Assembly: GCA_022844565.1 (NCBI GenBank)
Contig: JALHLK010000001.1
Coordinates: 63,073 to 127,072, forward strand
DNA length: 64,000 bases
Source of the DNA: Saprospiraceae bacterium
GTDB taxonomy: Bacteria > Bacteroidota > Bacteroidia > Chitinophagales > Saprospiraceae
Direction of reading: 5' to 3'
The notes beneath the pieces are model-generated. The model was given only the letters and a program-made list of their open reading frames with translations, searched no databases and was not told the DNA's origin. Below are positions 1 through 8,990 of the stretch, in pieces (position 1 is the first letter of the stretch; the number at the start of each line of letters is the position of its first letter). Position numbers and translations under genes: made by a program.

Positions 1-290
1 CCATTGCCAAATTGCTCATTGAACTCATTGACTAATTGGTCTTTAGTCTTTGGCTCGAAATTTACCTTATTGCCCATTGCCAAATTGCTCATTGAACTCA
101 TTGACTAATTGGTCTTTAGCTTTTGGTCTCCCGCTCTGGCGGGATTTCGCTTCGTTTATTTAGTCTTTGGTTCGAAATTTACCTTAGTGCCCATTACCAA
201 ATTGCTCATTGACCACCTTGTCCATTGAACTCATTGCAGCTTTAGCTAATTGAAATTATTGCCCATTGAAATTATTGCAGCTTTAGCCAA
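1..290. repeat. Intergenic direct repeats downstream of the receptor gene
   Basis: A unit beginning CCATTGCCAAATTGCTCATT occurs at 1 and again at 74 (73-bp period), with a diverged third copy at 191. Between copies 2 and 3 lies a short insertion holding the palindrome CCCGCTCTGGCGGG. The units contain the word TTGGTCTTTAG, which is also the core of the repeats near 7120 and 38573. No open reading frame is seen. It probably belongs to a dispersed intergenic repeat family of this genome. The array may extend left of the window. Confidence 0.7.
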
Positions 291-295
291 TCGCC

Positions 296-2737
296 CTAAT
301 TCCCCCCTAATCTCTTAGCCTCATTCTCAGATCCCGTTGATCTTTTTCTTGCAGATTTTACATTATTGTTACCAAATCTATAGCTTAAATTCATTGTAAG
401 TCTTCTTGACTCCCATCTACCAGATCCATTGATTACCAATCCTGGAATAACATCAGATCTCATATTCCAACCTGCAGTCGCTAAGATGTCAGTATAGCCA
501 ATTTTAAGATTTGCCTTTCCATCTGCAAATTTGAGACGGTATGCTACATCAAGAGAACCTTGAGGTCGCGTAATCATCGCCCCCATTATAGACGCTGAAT
601 TAAACCATCCAGATATTTCAAAAGCATGTTGATCATTCAGTTTAAATGAGTTCTCTGCATAGGCGTTAAATGCCACAGGAGTATTAATATTAAAGCTATA
701 CTCATCAAACATCGCTTCAAAATAGGTTTGATACATTGTCAAAGACATATATCCTTGCCACCATTTTTTGATAGGTAATGGCGTACTTAGGCCTAAATTC
801 CACTGCTCTCTATTTGCAATGTTTCTATAAACAATATAAGAAATATTTGGAGTGTTAAAATCTCTTTCTATAATATCCGATACTTGATCTCTTGATTTGG
901 AATAAGAAGCAGAAAGGGTGGCTGATTGTAAGAATGTGTAAGAAAAGGCTAAATTATTGTCGTATGATGGTCTCAAGAATGGATTCCCTTTTCTAAATGT
1001 CAATTCATCCAATCTCCATTCGAATGGGTTTAAGTCGCGATAATTTGGCCTGTCCAATCGTCTACTATAGGTTAGATTGAATGTGTTTTTGTCATTCATT
1101 GTATAGGTCAATGCAGCAGAAGGGAAGAAATCCGTATACGATCTTTTTACATTGTCTTCTTCTTTGATAGGTAAACTCGGATCTTTCATTAGATTACCTT
1201 CCGTATTGGAATGCTCCATTCTCAATCCCATTTGAGTGGTAAATTTCTTACCTAATTTACCATTAGCATTGACGTATAGAGCACTCACACTTTCATTATA
1301 CAAAAACTCATTACTATTGTTTATGTCCTTTATTTCTTGTCCATTGATCAGATTATTGAGAACAAATGTATTGTCTGATTGAACATTAGAATACTTGAAG
1401 CCGGCTCCCAAATTCCACCCCGATGCTTTCAGTGTTTTGGTGTAATCACCTTTTACAGTAAAGATATCAATGTCAGAAGGCGTGTCATTAGTGAAAGTTC
1501 TACTGGTAAGCATCCTACCTCCTAAGGAAGTAAAATATTCATTAGGTTGATTACTAAATGAGTTAGCGCTATATATCCCTCTATCTATGTCAAATACAAA
1601 CTCATTGCCTAACGTATCACTAAATTTGTAGTTAGCATTAAAACTCACATTGATAGCACGGTTGTTAATGCTATTAGAAGCAACGAGTACAGAGTCAACG
1701 CCTTCGCGATTTTGTGTAGATATCAGGGTTTGGCTATTGCTTAGATAATCATTATCAGCATACTGTGCAAAACTATTTACCATTACTCCAAAAGTATGTT
1801 TCGGATTTAAATAGTAATCCATTCCAATTTTTGCATTAACGGGTTTGTTGTGATTTACTTGCGATTGATAACTGTCAAAAATCTTTCCGTCTTGCTGTCT
1901 GTAAAGAGACATGTCATTAAACCATTTGCTGTTACCTATACCAAAATTGCCAAATGTATTGATCTTACCCTGCCTATTGTTTAAGGTGAGGTTGGCATTT
2001 GTTTTGTGATATTTGCCGTAACCTAATCCTAAGCTTGCACTACCATTGGTCCCAAAGTTTTTATTCTTTTTAAGCCTAATATTGATGATTCCTGCATTAC
2101 CTTGAGCATCGTATTTAGCAGAAGGATTGGTGATAATCTCTACCGCTTCGATATCATTGCTTGTCATGTTTCGAAGTAAATTAGCAAGATCTTGTTGGGT
2201 CAGTTGACTTGGTTTGCCATCGATGTAGATTCTTACTCCACTTTTACCCTTCAATTGGATTCCATCATTGTTGTCTACTAAAACACCAGGTGCTTTACGT
2301 AGTAAATCAAGAGCGCTGATGCCAGCCATGGAGATACTTGCGTCAGGGTTTAAGACCATTTTATCAGCTTTTACTTCGATCAGAGGTCTTTTTGCCGTAA
2401 CGGTTACTTCATTAAGCTTTTGAGTTACATTTTTTAATGTTGCATTAATGGTGACATCTGAATCTTTAAAATTGATAATTTCAGATATAAAATCCTCAAG
2501 CCCTACAAAAGATGCTTTGATGATATATTGCCCTTCTTGTATTTTTTCGAAAACGGCAATGCCTTTTGCGTCAGTTATTTCGCCTTTTACAATAGAACTG
2601 TCTTTGGCATTTAACAAGGCTACTGTTGCAAAATCTATGGCAGTACTTGTTTCATTTTGAGTATTAACGGTAATCTTTTGACCGTAAATTGATGAAGCAA
2701 ACAAATAAATGATTGTAAATAATAAACTTTTTTTCAT
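296..2737 (-). CDS. TonB-dependent-receptor-like outer-membrane barrel protein (813 aa)
   Basis: Signal peptide at residues 1-19, with likely cleavage before Gln20. A carboxypeptidase-regulatory-like beta-sandwich follows (about 20-110), then a plug domain (about 115-220) with the motifs RIYIDGKPSQL and NAGIINIRLKKN, then a long beta-barrel. The architecture matches the Bacteroidota 'outer membrane beta-barrel family' related to TonB receptors. The substrate cannot be read from the sequence. The protein does not end on the last barrel strand: about 20 charged residues follow. It is a clear paralogue of the receptor at 30981. No SusD-type partner is adjacent and it appears monocistronic. The stop codon is TAG, immediately beside the repeat tract. 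Confidence 0.9.
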   Translation of the reverse strand: MKKSLLFTIIYLFASSIYGQKITVNTQNETSTAIDFATVALLNAKDSSIVKGEITDAKGIAVFEKIQEGQYIIKASFVGLEDFISEIINFKDSDVTINATLKNVTQKLNEVTVTAKRPLIEVKADKMVLNPDASISMAGISALDLLRKAPGVLVDNNDGIQLKGKSGVRIYIDGKPSQLTQQDLANLLRNMTSNDIEAVEIITNPSAKYDAQGNAGIINIRLKKNKNFGTNGSASLGLGYGKYHKTNANLTLNNRQGKINTFGNFGIGNSKWFNDMSLYRQQDGKIFDSYQSQVNHNKPVNAKIGMDYYLNPKHTFGVMVNSFAQYADNDYLSNSQTLISTQNREGVDSVLVASNSINNRAINVSFNANYKFSDTLGNEFVFDIDRGIYSANSFSNQPNEYFTSLGGRMLTSRTFTNDTPSDIDIFTVKGDYTKTLKASGWNLGAGFKYSNVQSDNTFVLNNLINGQEIKDINNSNEFLYNESVSALYVNANGKLGKKFTTQMGLRMEHSNTEGNLMKDPSLPIKEEDNVKRSYTDFFPSAALTYTMNDKNTFNLTYSRRLDRPNYRDLNPFEWRLDELTFRKGNPFLRPSYDNNLAFSYTFLQSATLSASYSKSRDQVSDIIERDFNTPNISYIVYRNIANREQWNLGLSTPLPIKKWWQGYMSLTMYQTYFEAMFDEYSFNINTPVAFNAYAENSFKLNDQHAFEISGWFNSASIMGAMITRPQGSLDVAYRLKFADGKANLKIGYTDILATAGWNMRSDVIPGLVINGSGRWESRRLTMNLSYRFGNNNVKSARKRSTGSENEAKRLGGN

Positions 2738-3094
2738 GGTAAATTCATTTTTAAATAATACTCCACTAGACGACCACCATCTTAAATTAGTTGCAAGCCT
2801 TTTGATTATCTTCGACCAAAGTGATTGTATTCTCTACCACATTCTATCAGGGTAAGATGAACATAAAAGCGAGTTTTGATATTTTTTTTAAAAAGTATAA
2901 TGTTGAGTTTTGGTTGTGAATTTTTAATTGCTTTCAGCAACGCATGTTTAGTTACAAACACAAGAAAGAGTCATAATCCTTTTGAATAAGAAATTGTCAG
3001 TTAAATTATATTTGTATTATATTATTGACTAATAGTAATTTATAATTGTAGTAAATATCATATATTTGTAGTTGAATTAATACAAAATCTAATT
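2738..3094. promoter_or_regulatory. Divergent intergenic region with candidate xerC-like promoter
   Basis: This region separates the leftward receptor gene from the rightward recombinase. TATATTTG at 3007-3014, with TTTG at 2981-2984 (22-bp spacer), and a second TATATTTG at 3061-3068 resemble the Bacteroidota -7 element TAnnTTTG. The second lies 26 bp before the recombinase start. No ORF or RNA gene is seen. Confidence 0.45.
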
Positions 3095-4006
3095 GTGACA
3101 GATCAGCTTCAAGATTTTTTTGATTATTTAAAATATCAAAAGCGATATTCTCCTCATACATTATTGTCGTATGAAAATGATTTAGACGGTTTTTTTCAAT
3201 ATCAAAACACCATGTATCAAAATTCCTCTTACAAAGATACACAAAGCATGATCGTACGGTCTTGGGTAGTACATCTTTCAAAAGAAGGATTTGAACCTCG
3301 ATCCATCAATCGTAAAATATCAGCGTTAAACAGTTGTTTTAAATTCTTTGTGAAACGAGGTGACTTGCTCACTAATCCCATGAAACACATCAATCTTTTG
3401 AAAGTAGCTAAACGTTTACCTTCGTTTTTTACGGAAAATGATATGGATAGTGCCAAGATTTTGATCAATCCCAATCTCAGTGAATTTGAAATATTGCGCA
3501 ATAAATTGATAATTAATATTTTATATCAGACAGGTTGTCGAAAAGCAGAATTGATTTTTCTAAAAACATACGATATATCCTATTCGCGTTTTGAAATCAC
3601 CTTCATGGGTAAGGGCAAAAAAGAACGCAATGTACCCATTTCACCCGAATTGGTCAATGACATTAAAACCTATGTAGAAATCCGTAAAGACCTAATAAAA
3701 GAGATCGAAGCAATACCTGACAACCTCTTCTTATCCTCAAAAGGTAAAGAAATGCAACCCAAAGCCATATACAATATTGTAAAAGACCAATTACACCTAC
3801 TCTCCACTTCTGACAAAAAAAGTCCACACGTACTGCGACACACCTTTGCCACCCACATGCTTAACAATGGTGCTGATATCAATGCGATAAAAGAATTGTT
3901 GGGTCACGCATCCCTCGCTGCTACTCAGGTATATACCCACAATTCGATTGCAAGGTTGAAGGAGGTGTATGAGAGGGCGCATCCGAGTGCTAATAAGGGG
4001 GAGTAG
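3095..4006 (+). CDS. Tyrosine recombinase, XerC/XerD type (303 aa)
   Basis: An N-terminal SAM-like core-binding domain (residues 1-90, beginning DQLQDFFDYLKYQKRYSPHT) precedes the catalytic domain. The full catalytic set is visible: Arg in TGCRKAEL, Lys in GKGKKER, HVLRHTFATH, LLGHAS and the nucleophile Tyr in QVYTH. Length is normal for Xer proteins (about 300). Known family role: resolution of chromosome dimers at dif sites. The start is GTG. No phage genes or attachment sites are adjacent, so a housekeeping role is more likely than a prophage integrase. XerC and XerD cannot be told apart here. Confidence 0.9.
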   Translation: MTDQLQDFFDYLKYQKRYSPHTLLSYENDLDGFFQYQNTMYQNSSYKDTQSMIVRSWVVHLSKEGFEPRSINRKISALNSCFKFFVKRGDLLTNPMKHINLLKVAKRLPSFFTENDMDSAKILINPNLSEFEILRNKLIINILYQTGCRKAELIFLKTYDISYSRFEITFMGKGKKERNVPISPELVNDIKTYVEIRKDLIKEIEAIPDNLFLSSKGKEMQPKAIYNIVKDQLHLLSTSDKKSPHVLRHTFATHMLNNGADINAIKELLGHASLAATQVYTHNSIARLKEVYERAHPSANKGE

Positions 4007-4122
4007 GGGGAGGATCAATTTTGCAAAAGAGCTTTCTGAAATTAATTTGATTTCAATATCAAATAATTGTGGATGCTCAAACAATTTTTAATAATAACAT
4101 GAAGAAATAAATTCGAACCAAG

Positions 4123-4539
4123 TTACACCTCCTCCTCATCAAACCAATCATACGAAAAATATTCATCCTTAAATTCATCGATCTCCCTTCGCTCCTTTTT
4201 TGTAGGGCGACCGAGGCCTCTTTCGCGATATTCTACACCACTTTTACCAACGAACCAATCTTTGTATTTATTCAATTCTTCCTGAGGAGTCTGGTCTTCA
4301 TAACAGGTGATCGCTATAGGTGCACCCACCCTTGATTTTAAAAGTTGGATTACCTTAAATTTTAAATTAAACCCATTTTTCATGACTTCTATGACATCAT
4401 TAGGACTCACCGAAGAAGCCGGTTTGGCTATACCTTTCACCAAGCGCACTTTCCCACTTTTACAAGCGTCTGCTGCTAAAGTCCTAGATTTGTAGATTCT
4501 TACTGCCCATAGCCATTTATCAACACGCATCGTATCCAT
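4123..4539 (-). CDS. S4-domain RNA-binding protein, Hsp15/HslR type (138 aa)
   Basis: The N-terminus MRVDKWLWAVRIYKSRTLA and the sequence following it form the classic S4 fold of Hsp15 (HslR), which binds stalled 50S-peptidyl-tRNA complexes. The C-terminal third is charged (GRPTKKERREIDEF and an acidic end), as in Bacteroidota homologues. A longer frame opens at 4581 but would overlap the upstream kinase gene. The Met at 4539 (or 4530) fits both the family N-terminus and the 7-nt gap after the kinase stop. It is probably co-transcribed with the PPK2 gene. Confidence 0.85.
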   Translation of the reverse strand: MDTMRVDKWLWAVRIYKSRTLAADACKSGKVRLVKGIAKPASSVSPNDVIEVMKNGFNLKFKVIQLLKSRVGAPIAITCYEDQTPQEELNKYKDWFVGKSGVEYRERGLGRPTKKERREIDEFKDEYFSYDWFDEEEV

Positions 4540-4546
4540 ATAGCCC

Positions 4547-5287
4547 TTACTTTTTCTCGATTGTAGGAAGTTTACAATCAAAAGACTCCAAGGTTTCCTT
4601 CACTTTTTGAGCTACAAAGTAATTTCTATACCATTTATCGTCAGCAGGTACGATGTGCCAAGGTATTTCAGAATTATTGAACGCATATTCATAAGCTTCC
4701 ATGTATTTATCCCAATGTTCTCTTTCTGCCCAATCGCCTTCATTGTGTTTCCAATGCGACTTTGGATCATCAATCCTTTCTTGTAGTTTTCTTAATTGTT
4801 CTTCTCTTGAGATATGCATATAAAATTTTAAAACCGTAGTCTTATTATCGTATTGGAGTAGGTCTTCAAATGCATTAATAGATTTCATTCTTTTTTCACG
4901 TCTGGTATCGTCTATCCAATGATGTACTTTTTGTATTAAAATATCTTCATAATGAGATCTAATAAATATCATAAGGTTCCCTTTTTTTGGAGCAAGGGCA
5001 TGGCATCTCCAGAGGAAATCATGAGAAAATTCAATTTCCGAAGGCTTTTTAAATCCAAAAGTATCGAGCCCTATTGGATTACAAGCATGAAATACATTCT
5101 TAGTCGTACCATCTTTACCACTTGCGTCCATACCTTGTAAAATAACCAATAGACTTTTTTTCCCTTCGGCATACATCACATGTTGTAAGTCACCGATATC
5201 AGAAGCAAGTTCTTCTAAGTGCTTTTTAGTCTCCTTTTCATTCATTCCAGAAGGTGCTTTTGTAGAAATTTCAGAAAGTTTTATCAT
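4547..5287 (-). CDS. Polyphosphate kinase 2 family protein (246 aa)
   Basis: PPK2 enzymes transfer phosphate between polyphosphate and nucleotides. Visible signatures are a Walker A loop (ILQGMDASGKDGTTKNV, about residue 48), the lid/Walker B region with IFIRSHYEDIL (about 107), and a C-terminal helix with HIVPADDKWYRNYFVAQ. Length is typical of single-domain PPK2 (about 230-300). Whether it prefers NMP or NDP cannot be decided from this. It is divergent from fabH and 7 nt upstream of the S4 protein. Confidence 0.9.
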   Translation of the reverse strand: MIKLSEISTKAPSGMNEKETKKHLEELASDIGDLQHVMYAEGKKSLLVILQGMDASGKDGTTKNVFHACNPIGLDTFGFKKPSEIEFSHDFLWRCHALAPKKGNLMIFIRSHYEDILIQKVHHWIDDTRREKRMKSINAFEDLLQYDNKTTVLKFYMHISREEQLRKLQERIDDPKSHWKHNEGDWAEREHWDKYMEAYEYAFNNSEIPWHIVPADDKWYRNYFVAQKVKETLESFDCKLPTIEKK

Positions 5288-5375
5288 AATTGACCTAAAG
5301 TTTTATAATTTTGTATAATAATTAGTCGGTAAAACTAATATATATATTTTAAAAACTATCGTTTAAAGCTACATA

Positions 5376-6437
5376 ATGATTAAAACAAAAATAGCCGGTA
5401 TTGGAAAATATCTTCCCTCAAAAATTGTAACCAATGCAGAGTTGTCCAAAATGATGGACACAACGGATGAATGGATCGTAGAAAGAACAGGTATACACGA
5501 AAGAAGGCATGCCGAAAAACATACCGAAACCACCACCACTTTAGCTGCTCATGCTACAAAACAAGCTTGTGAAAGAGCTGGAATATCGGTCAATGATATA
5601 GATTTTATAATTTTTGCAACACTCAGTCCAGACTATTATTTTCCTGGATGTGGTGTCTTATTACAAAGAGAATTAGGCATTACCAATACAGAGTGTGGTG
5701 CCCTCGATATCCGTAATCAGTGTAGTGGCTTCATTTATGGTCTATCTGTTGCTGATCAGTTTATTAAGTCGGGTATGTACAAAAACATTCTCCTTGTAGG
5801 GTCAGAAATGCACAGTATGGGATTGGATTTCACTACCAGAGGCCGAACCGTAAGTGTCATATTCGGAGACGGTGCAGGTGCAGTTATATTACAACCAACT
5901 CAAGAAGATAATCAAGGTGTACTTACCACACATCTACACTCTGATGGCACCCATGCCGAAGAATTAGCAATGATCAATCCTGGAAGTCATGGTGGTAGAC
6001 ATCTAGGTACGGAACAATTTGGATATCCAGACCCTTCTGTTTGGGGAGAAGTATTCGTGACTCAAAAAATGTTTGACGATGCCTTATTTTATCCAAACAT
6101 GAATGGCCAACTGGTATTTAAAACAGCAGTAACAAAATTCCCAGAAGTCATCATGGAAGCCCTCAACAAGACGGGTCATACACCCGCAGACATCGATATG
6201 CTTATCCCTCATCAAGCAAATCTTAGAATTAGCCAGTTCGTACAAAAAGTCCTTAGACTACCTGATGAAAAAGTATATAACAATATTCAGAAATACGGCA
6301 ATACTACAGCTGCCTCAATTCCTATCGCACTTTGCGAAGCATGGGAGAATGGATTGGTGAAAAGTGGGGATTTAGTTTGTCTTGCAGCTTTTGGTAGTGG
6401 ATTTACTTGGGGGAGTGCTTTGTTGCGTTGGGTGTAA
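5376..6437 (+). CDS. fabH: 3-oxoacyl-[ACP] synthase III (KAS III, FabH-like; 353 aa)
   Basis: Cytoplasmic condensing enzyme starting fatty-acid chains from acyl-CoA and malonyl-ACP. The Cys-His-Asn triad is present: Cys116 in DIRNQCSGF, His in LIPHQANLRI and Asn in YGNTTAASIP. The family N-terminus KIAGIGKYLPSKIVTN and the motif TDEWIVERTGIHERR are intact. It is slightly longer than E. coli FabH (317) because of an insertion near residues 200-240 (HGGRHLGTEQFGYPDPSVWGEVF), which also occurs in several Bacteroidota KAS III-like proteins; a specialised beta-ketoacyl synthase is therefore possible. It stands alone, outside a fatty-acid cluster. Confidence 0.85.
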   Translation: MIKTKIAGIGKYLPSKIVTNAELSKMMDTTDEWIVERTGIHERRHAEKHTETTTTLAAHATKQACERAGISVNDIDFIIFATLSPDYYFPGCGVLLQRELGITNTECGALDIRNQCSGFIYGLSVADQFIKSGMYKNILLVGSEMHSMGLDFTTRGRTVSVIFGDGAGAVILQPTQEDNQGVLTTHLHSDGTHAEELAMINPGSHGGRHLGTEQFGYPDPSVWGEVFVTQKMFDDALFYPNMNGQLVFKTAVTKFPEVIMEALNKTGHTPADIDMLIPHQANLRISQFVQKVLRLPDEKVYNNIQKYGNTTAASIPIALCEAWENGLVKSGDLVCLAAFGSGFTWGSALLRWV

Positions 6438-6444
6438 GATTCAA

Positions 6445-6482
6445 TGGGCAATAAATTCAATTTGGCAATTTGTTCAATGATC
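6445..6482. repeat. Inverted copy of the left-end repeat word
   Basis: Just after fabH, TTGGCAATTTGTTCAATGATC-like sequence is the reverse complement of the GCCAAATTGCTCATTGAAC word that forms the repeats at 1-290. It is a short isolated remnant of the same dispersed family. Confidence 0.5.
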
Positions 6483-6521
6483 AAATCGATTAGAGTAGAG
6501 ATAATTAATTAAATTCTAAAA

Positions 6522-7078
6522 ATTAGGTAAAATTCTTTTTGCTCACCACCCTTCAGGGTTTGAGCAAAGGGAGCAAAAAGCTATGTGGTAGAGACTTTTT
6601 TGCTTTGCCTCGATCCTGAAGGAAGGCAAAAAAGGATTGTCTAAAAGGAAAGCAATTGTAAAAAAAAACTTAACCTTTCTTAACCTGCACTTAACCTTCT
6701 AAACCATTAGTTATAGGGCAAAAAAGGATTGGGTTTCGAAAACGGAATTCTGAAAATTAGGTACAATTCTTTTTGCTCACCACCTTTCAGGGTTGGGGCA
6801 AAGTGAGCAAAAAGCCATGTGGTAGAGGCTTTTTTGCTTTGCCTCGATCCTAAAGGATGGCAAAAAAGGATTATCAAAAAGGAAAGCAATTGTAAAAAAA
6901 AAACTTAACCCTTCTTAACCTGCACTTAACCTTCTAAACCATTAGTTATAGGGCAAAAAAGGATTGGGTTTCGAAAACGGAATTCTAAAAATTAAGTACA
7001 ATTCTTTTTGCTCACCACCCTTGAGGTTTGGGGCAAAGTGAGCAAAAAGCTATGCAGTAGAGGCTTTTTTGCTTTGAC
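6522..7078. repeat. 235-bp tandem repeat, about 2.4 copies
   Basis: The word AATTCTTTTTGCTCACCACC recurs at 6531, 6765 and 7000, a period of 234-235 bp. Each unit contains an inverted pair (TTTTTGCTCAC ... GTGAGCAAAAAG), a second inverted pair around TTTTTTGCTTTGCCTCGATCC / GGCAAAAAAGGATT, and a CTTAACC-rich segment. The third copy stops within the unit at about 7078. No coding frame is maintained. The near-identity of the copies suggests recent duplication. Confidence 0.85.
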
Positions 7079-7119
7079 ATCTTTGGCATTTTAGGTTATT
7101 AGTGCGGCATCTTATTCTA

Positions 7120-7156
7120 GCCAAAGACTAAAGACCAGAGACAAAAAGCCAAAGCC
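7120..7156. repeat. Isolated AGCCAAAGACTAAAGACC repeat word
   Basis: A short segment upstream of lysA reads AGCCAAAGACTAAAGACCAG followed by AGACAAAAAGCCAAAG. This is the reverse complement of the TTGGTCTTTAGTCTTTGG core of the repeats at 1-290 and 38573-38819. Confidence 0.5.
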
Positions 7157-7213
7157 CATTTTTCTTTGTTAAAAATTTAACAGTTTATCTATTTTTATTC
7201 TGACGTATCAATC

Positions 7214-7221
7214 TATCTTTG
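7214..7221 (+). promoter_or_regulatory. Bacteroidota -7 element upstream of lysA
   Basis: TATCTTTG matches TAnnTTTG and lies 26 bp before the GTG start of lysA, which would give a short leader. No good -33 TTTG is seen at the expected distance. Confidence 0.5.
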
Positions 7222-7246
7222 CAGTTCAAAATTTTAAAAATTAAGT

Positions 7247-8482
7247 GTGAAAGTTATTAATGGCAAATATCAGTTGTCTGGAGGCGTAGATCCTCTAGAT
7301 CTCGTAGCTAAATACGAAGCTCCTATTTATGTATATGATGCAGCGATCATCAAACGACAATACGACAAGTTGGTTTCTGCTTTTACCGTACCTAAGCTAA
7401 AGCTAAATTATGCATGTAAAGCATTAAACAATATCAACATTCTCAAATATATGAAGTCTCTTGGAGCAGGACTGGATACCGTGTCTGTGCAAGAAGTACA
7501 ATTGGGGCTTAAGGCGGGCTTTGCACCTCAAGAAATCATCTACACACCGAATTGTGTAGGTCTTGACGAGTTAGAACAAGCCAAAGATCTTGGAGTAAAG
7601 ATCAATATAGATAATCTTTCTATTTTAGAGCAATTTGGTCATTTATATCCTGATTACCCAGTTTGCGTGAGGATTAATCCACATATTTTAGCGGGTGGTA
7701 ATACTAAAATTTCAGTCGGTCATATAGATTCTAAATTTGGAATTTCTTTTCACCAAGTGCCTCACATATTACGTATTGCTAAGGCAAATAATATGAAGAT
7801 AGAAGGTCTACACATGCATACAGGCTCAGATATTTTAGATGCGGAAGTTTTTTTACAAGGCGCTGAGATCCTTTTTGGTTTAGCCTCTCATTTTGATGAA
7901 TTGGAATATCTTGATTTTGGTAGTGGATTTAAAGTTTCTTACAAAGATGATGGTATCGAGACAGATATTAAGTCTTTGGGTAAAAAAATATCCAAAAGAT
8001 TCAACGAGTTTTGCAAAAGTGAAGGAAAAGATTTGACGTTAATTTTTGAACCTGGCAAATATTTGGTAAGTGAAGCTGGATACTTTTTTGTTAGAGCCAA
8101 TGTGGTCAAACAGACTACTTCTACTGTATTTGTAGGTGTAGACTCGGGATTAAATCATTTAATAAGGCCAATGTTTTATGATGCTTACCACAAAATAGTT
8201 AATGTATCAAAATGCAGTGGTAGAGAGCGAATATATACCGTGGTTGGATATATTTGTGAAACAGATACTTTCGGTGTCAACCGTAAAATGCATGAAATAA
8301 CAGAAGAAGATATCCTTGGATTTTATAATGCTGGAGCGTATTGCTTTACCGTGTCATCCAATTATAACTCTCGATACAGACCTGCAGAAGTTTTGGTAAT
8401 AGATGGCAAAGATTATTTAATATCAAAACGAGAAACCCTCGAAGATTTGGTAAGAAATCAAGTGCAATTGGATATATTTTGA
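7247..8482 (+). CDS. lysA: Diaminopimelate decarboxylase (411 aa)
   Basis: PLP enzyme of fold type III making L-lysine from meso-diaminopimelate. The PLP lysine lies in KLNYACKALNN (about residue 58). The HMHTGSDI strand, EPGKYLV (phosphate/substrate site) and the active-site Cys in GYICETDTFG follow in family order. Length matches LysA (about 400-420). The start is GTG at 7247, directly preceding the conserved N-terminus. It is followed at 126 bp by a ferredoxin gene. Confidence 0.9.
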   Translation: MKVINGKYQLSGGVDPLDLVAKYEAPIYVYDAAIIKRQYDKLVSAFTVPKLKLNYACKALNNINILKYMKSLGAGLDTVSVQEVQLGLKAGFAPQEIIYTPNCVGLDELEQAKDLGVKINIDNLSILEQFGHLYPDYPVCVRINPHILAGGNTKISVGHIDSKFGISFHQVPHILRIAKANNMKIEGLHMHTGSDILDAEVFLQGAEILFGLASHFDELEYLDFGSGFKVSYKDDGIETDIKSLGKKISKRFNEFCKSEGKDLTLIFEPGKYLVSEAGYFFVRANVVKQTTSTVFVGVDSGLNHLIRPMFYDAYHKIVNVSKCSGRERIYTVVGYICETDTFGVNRKMHEITEEDILGFYNAGAYCFTVSSNYNSRYRPAEVLVIDGKDYLISKRETLEDLVRNQVQLDIF

Positions 8483-8607
8483 TGCTTTAAATTATAATTT
8501 TTATTCATATTTAGCAATGGATTACTTTGAACTTTGAAAAAAAGAAGTAATTTTGAACTCAAATTACACAAACATCGTTTGTACTTTTTGTTAACAAAAA
8601 AATAATA

Positions 8608-8955
8608 ATGGCGATTATCATCACTGATGAATGTATAAATTGTGGAGCATGTGAGCCCGAATGTCCCAACAATGCAATCTACGAAGGAGGCTTAGAATGG
8701 AAAATGAAAGATGGCACCAAATTGAAGGGGTCATATCAGCTCGAGGATGGTACAGAAGTAGATGTTGACAAAAATAACTCACCTATCTCTGATGATTATT
8801 ATTATATTGTCCCTGATAAATGTACGGAATGTGTAGGCTTTCATGAAGAGCCACAATGCGCAGCCGTCTGTCCGGTAGATTGTTGTGTTCCTGATCCAGA
8901 TAGGGTAGAGTCGGAGGGTATACTTTTAGACAGAAAAGAAAGATTACACCTTTAA
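8608..8955 (+). CDS. 4Fe-4S dicluster ferredoxin (115 aa)
   Basis: Two cluster-binding motifs are seen: [20 protein letters not shown] near the N-terminus and [22 protein letters not shown] near residue 75. They are separated by an acidic insertion of about 45 residues holding no cysteines. The CxxCxxCxxxCP spacing in motif 1 and the longer CxxC-x8-CxxxCP spacing in motif 2 match Alvin-type 2[4Fe-4S] ferredoxins, which are cytoplasmic electron carriers. Partners cannot be named from the context. Confidence 0.9.
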   Translation: MAIIITDECINCGACEPECPNNAIYEGGLEWKMKDGTKLKGSYQLEDGTEVDVDKNNSPISDDYYYIVPDKCTECVGFHEEPQCAAVCPVDCCVPDPDRVESEGILLDRKERLHL

Positions 8956-8990
8956 AAATTTTTAATCTTAATTGAATAAATATCAATTTT

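Noticed and set aside
3095-4006. Integrase marking a prophage or genomic island
   Set aside because: No phage or mobilisation genes, no tRNA next to it, and the protein fits the chromosomal Xer family.
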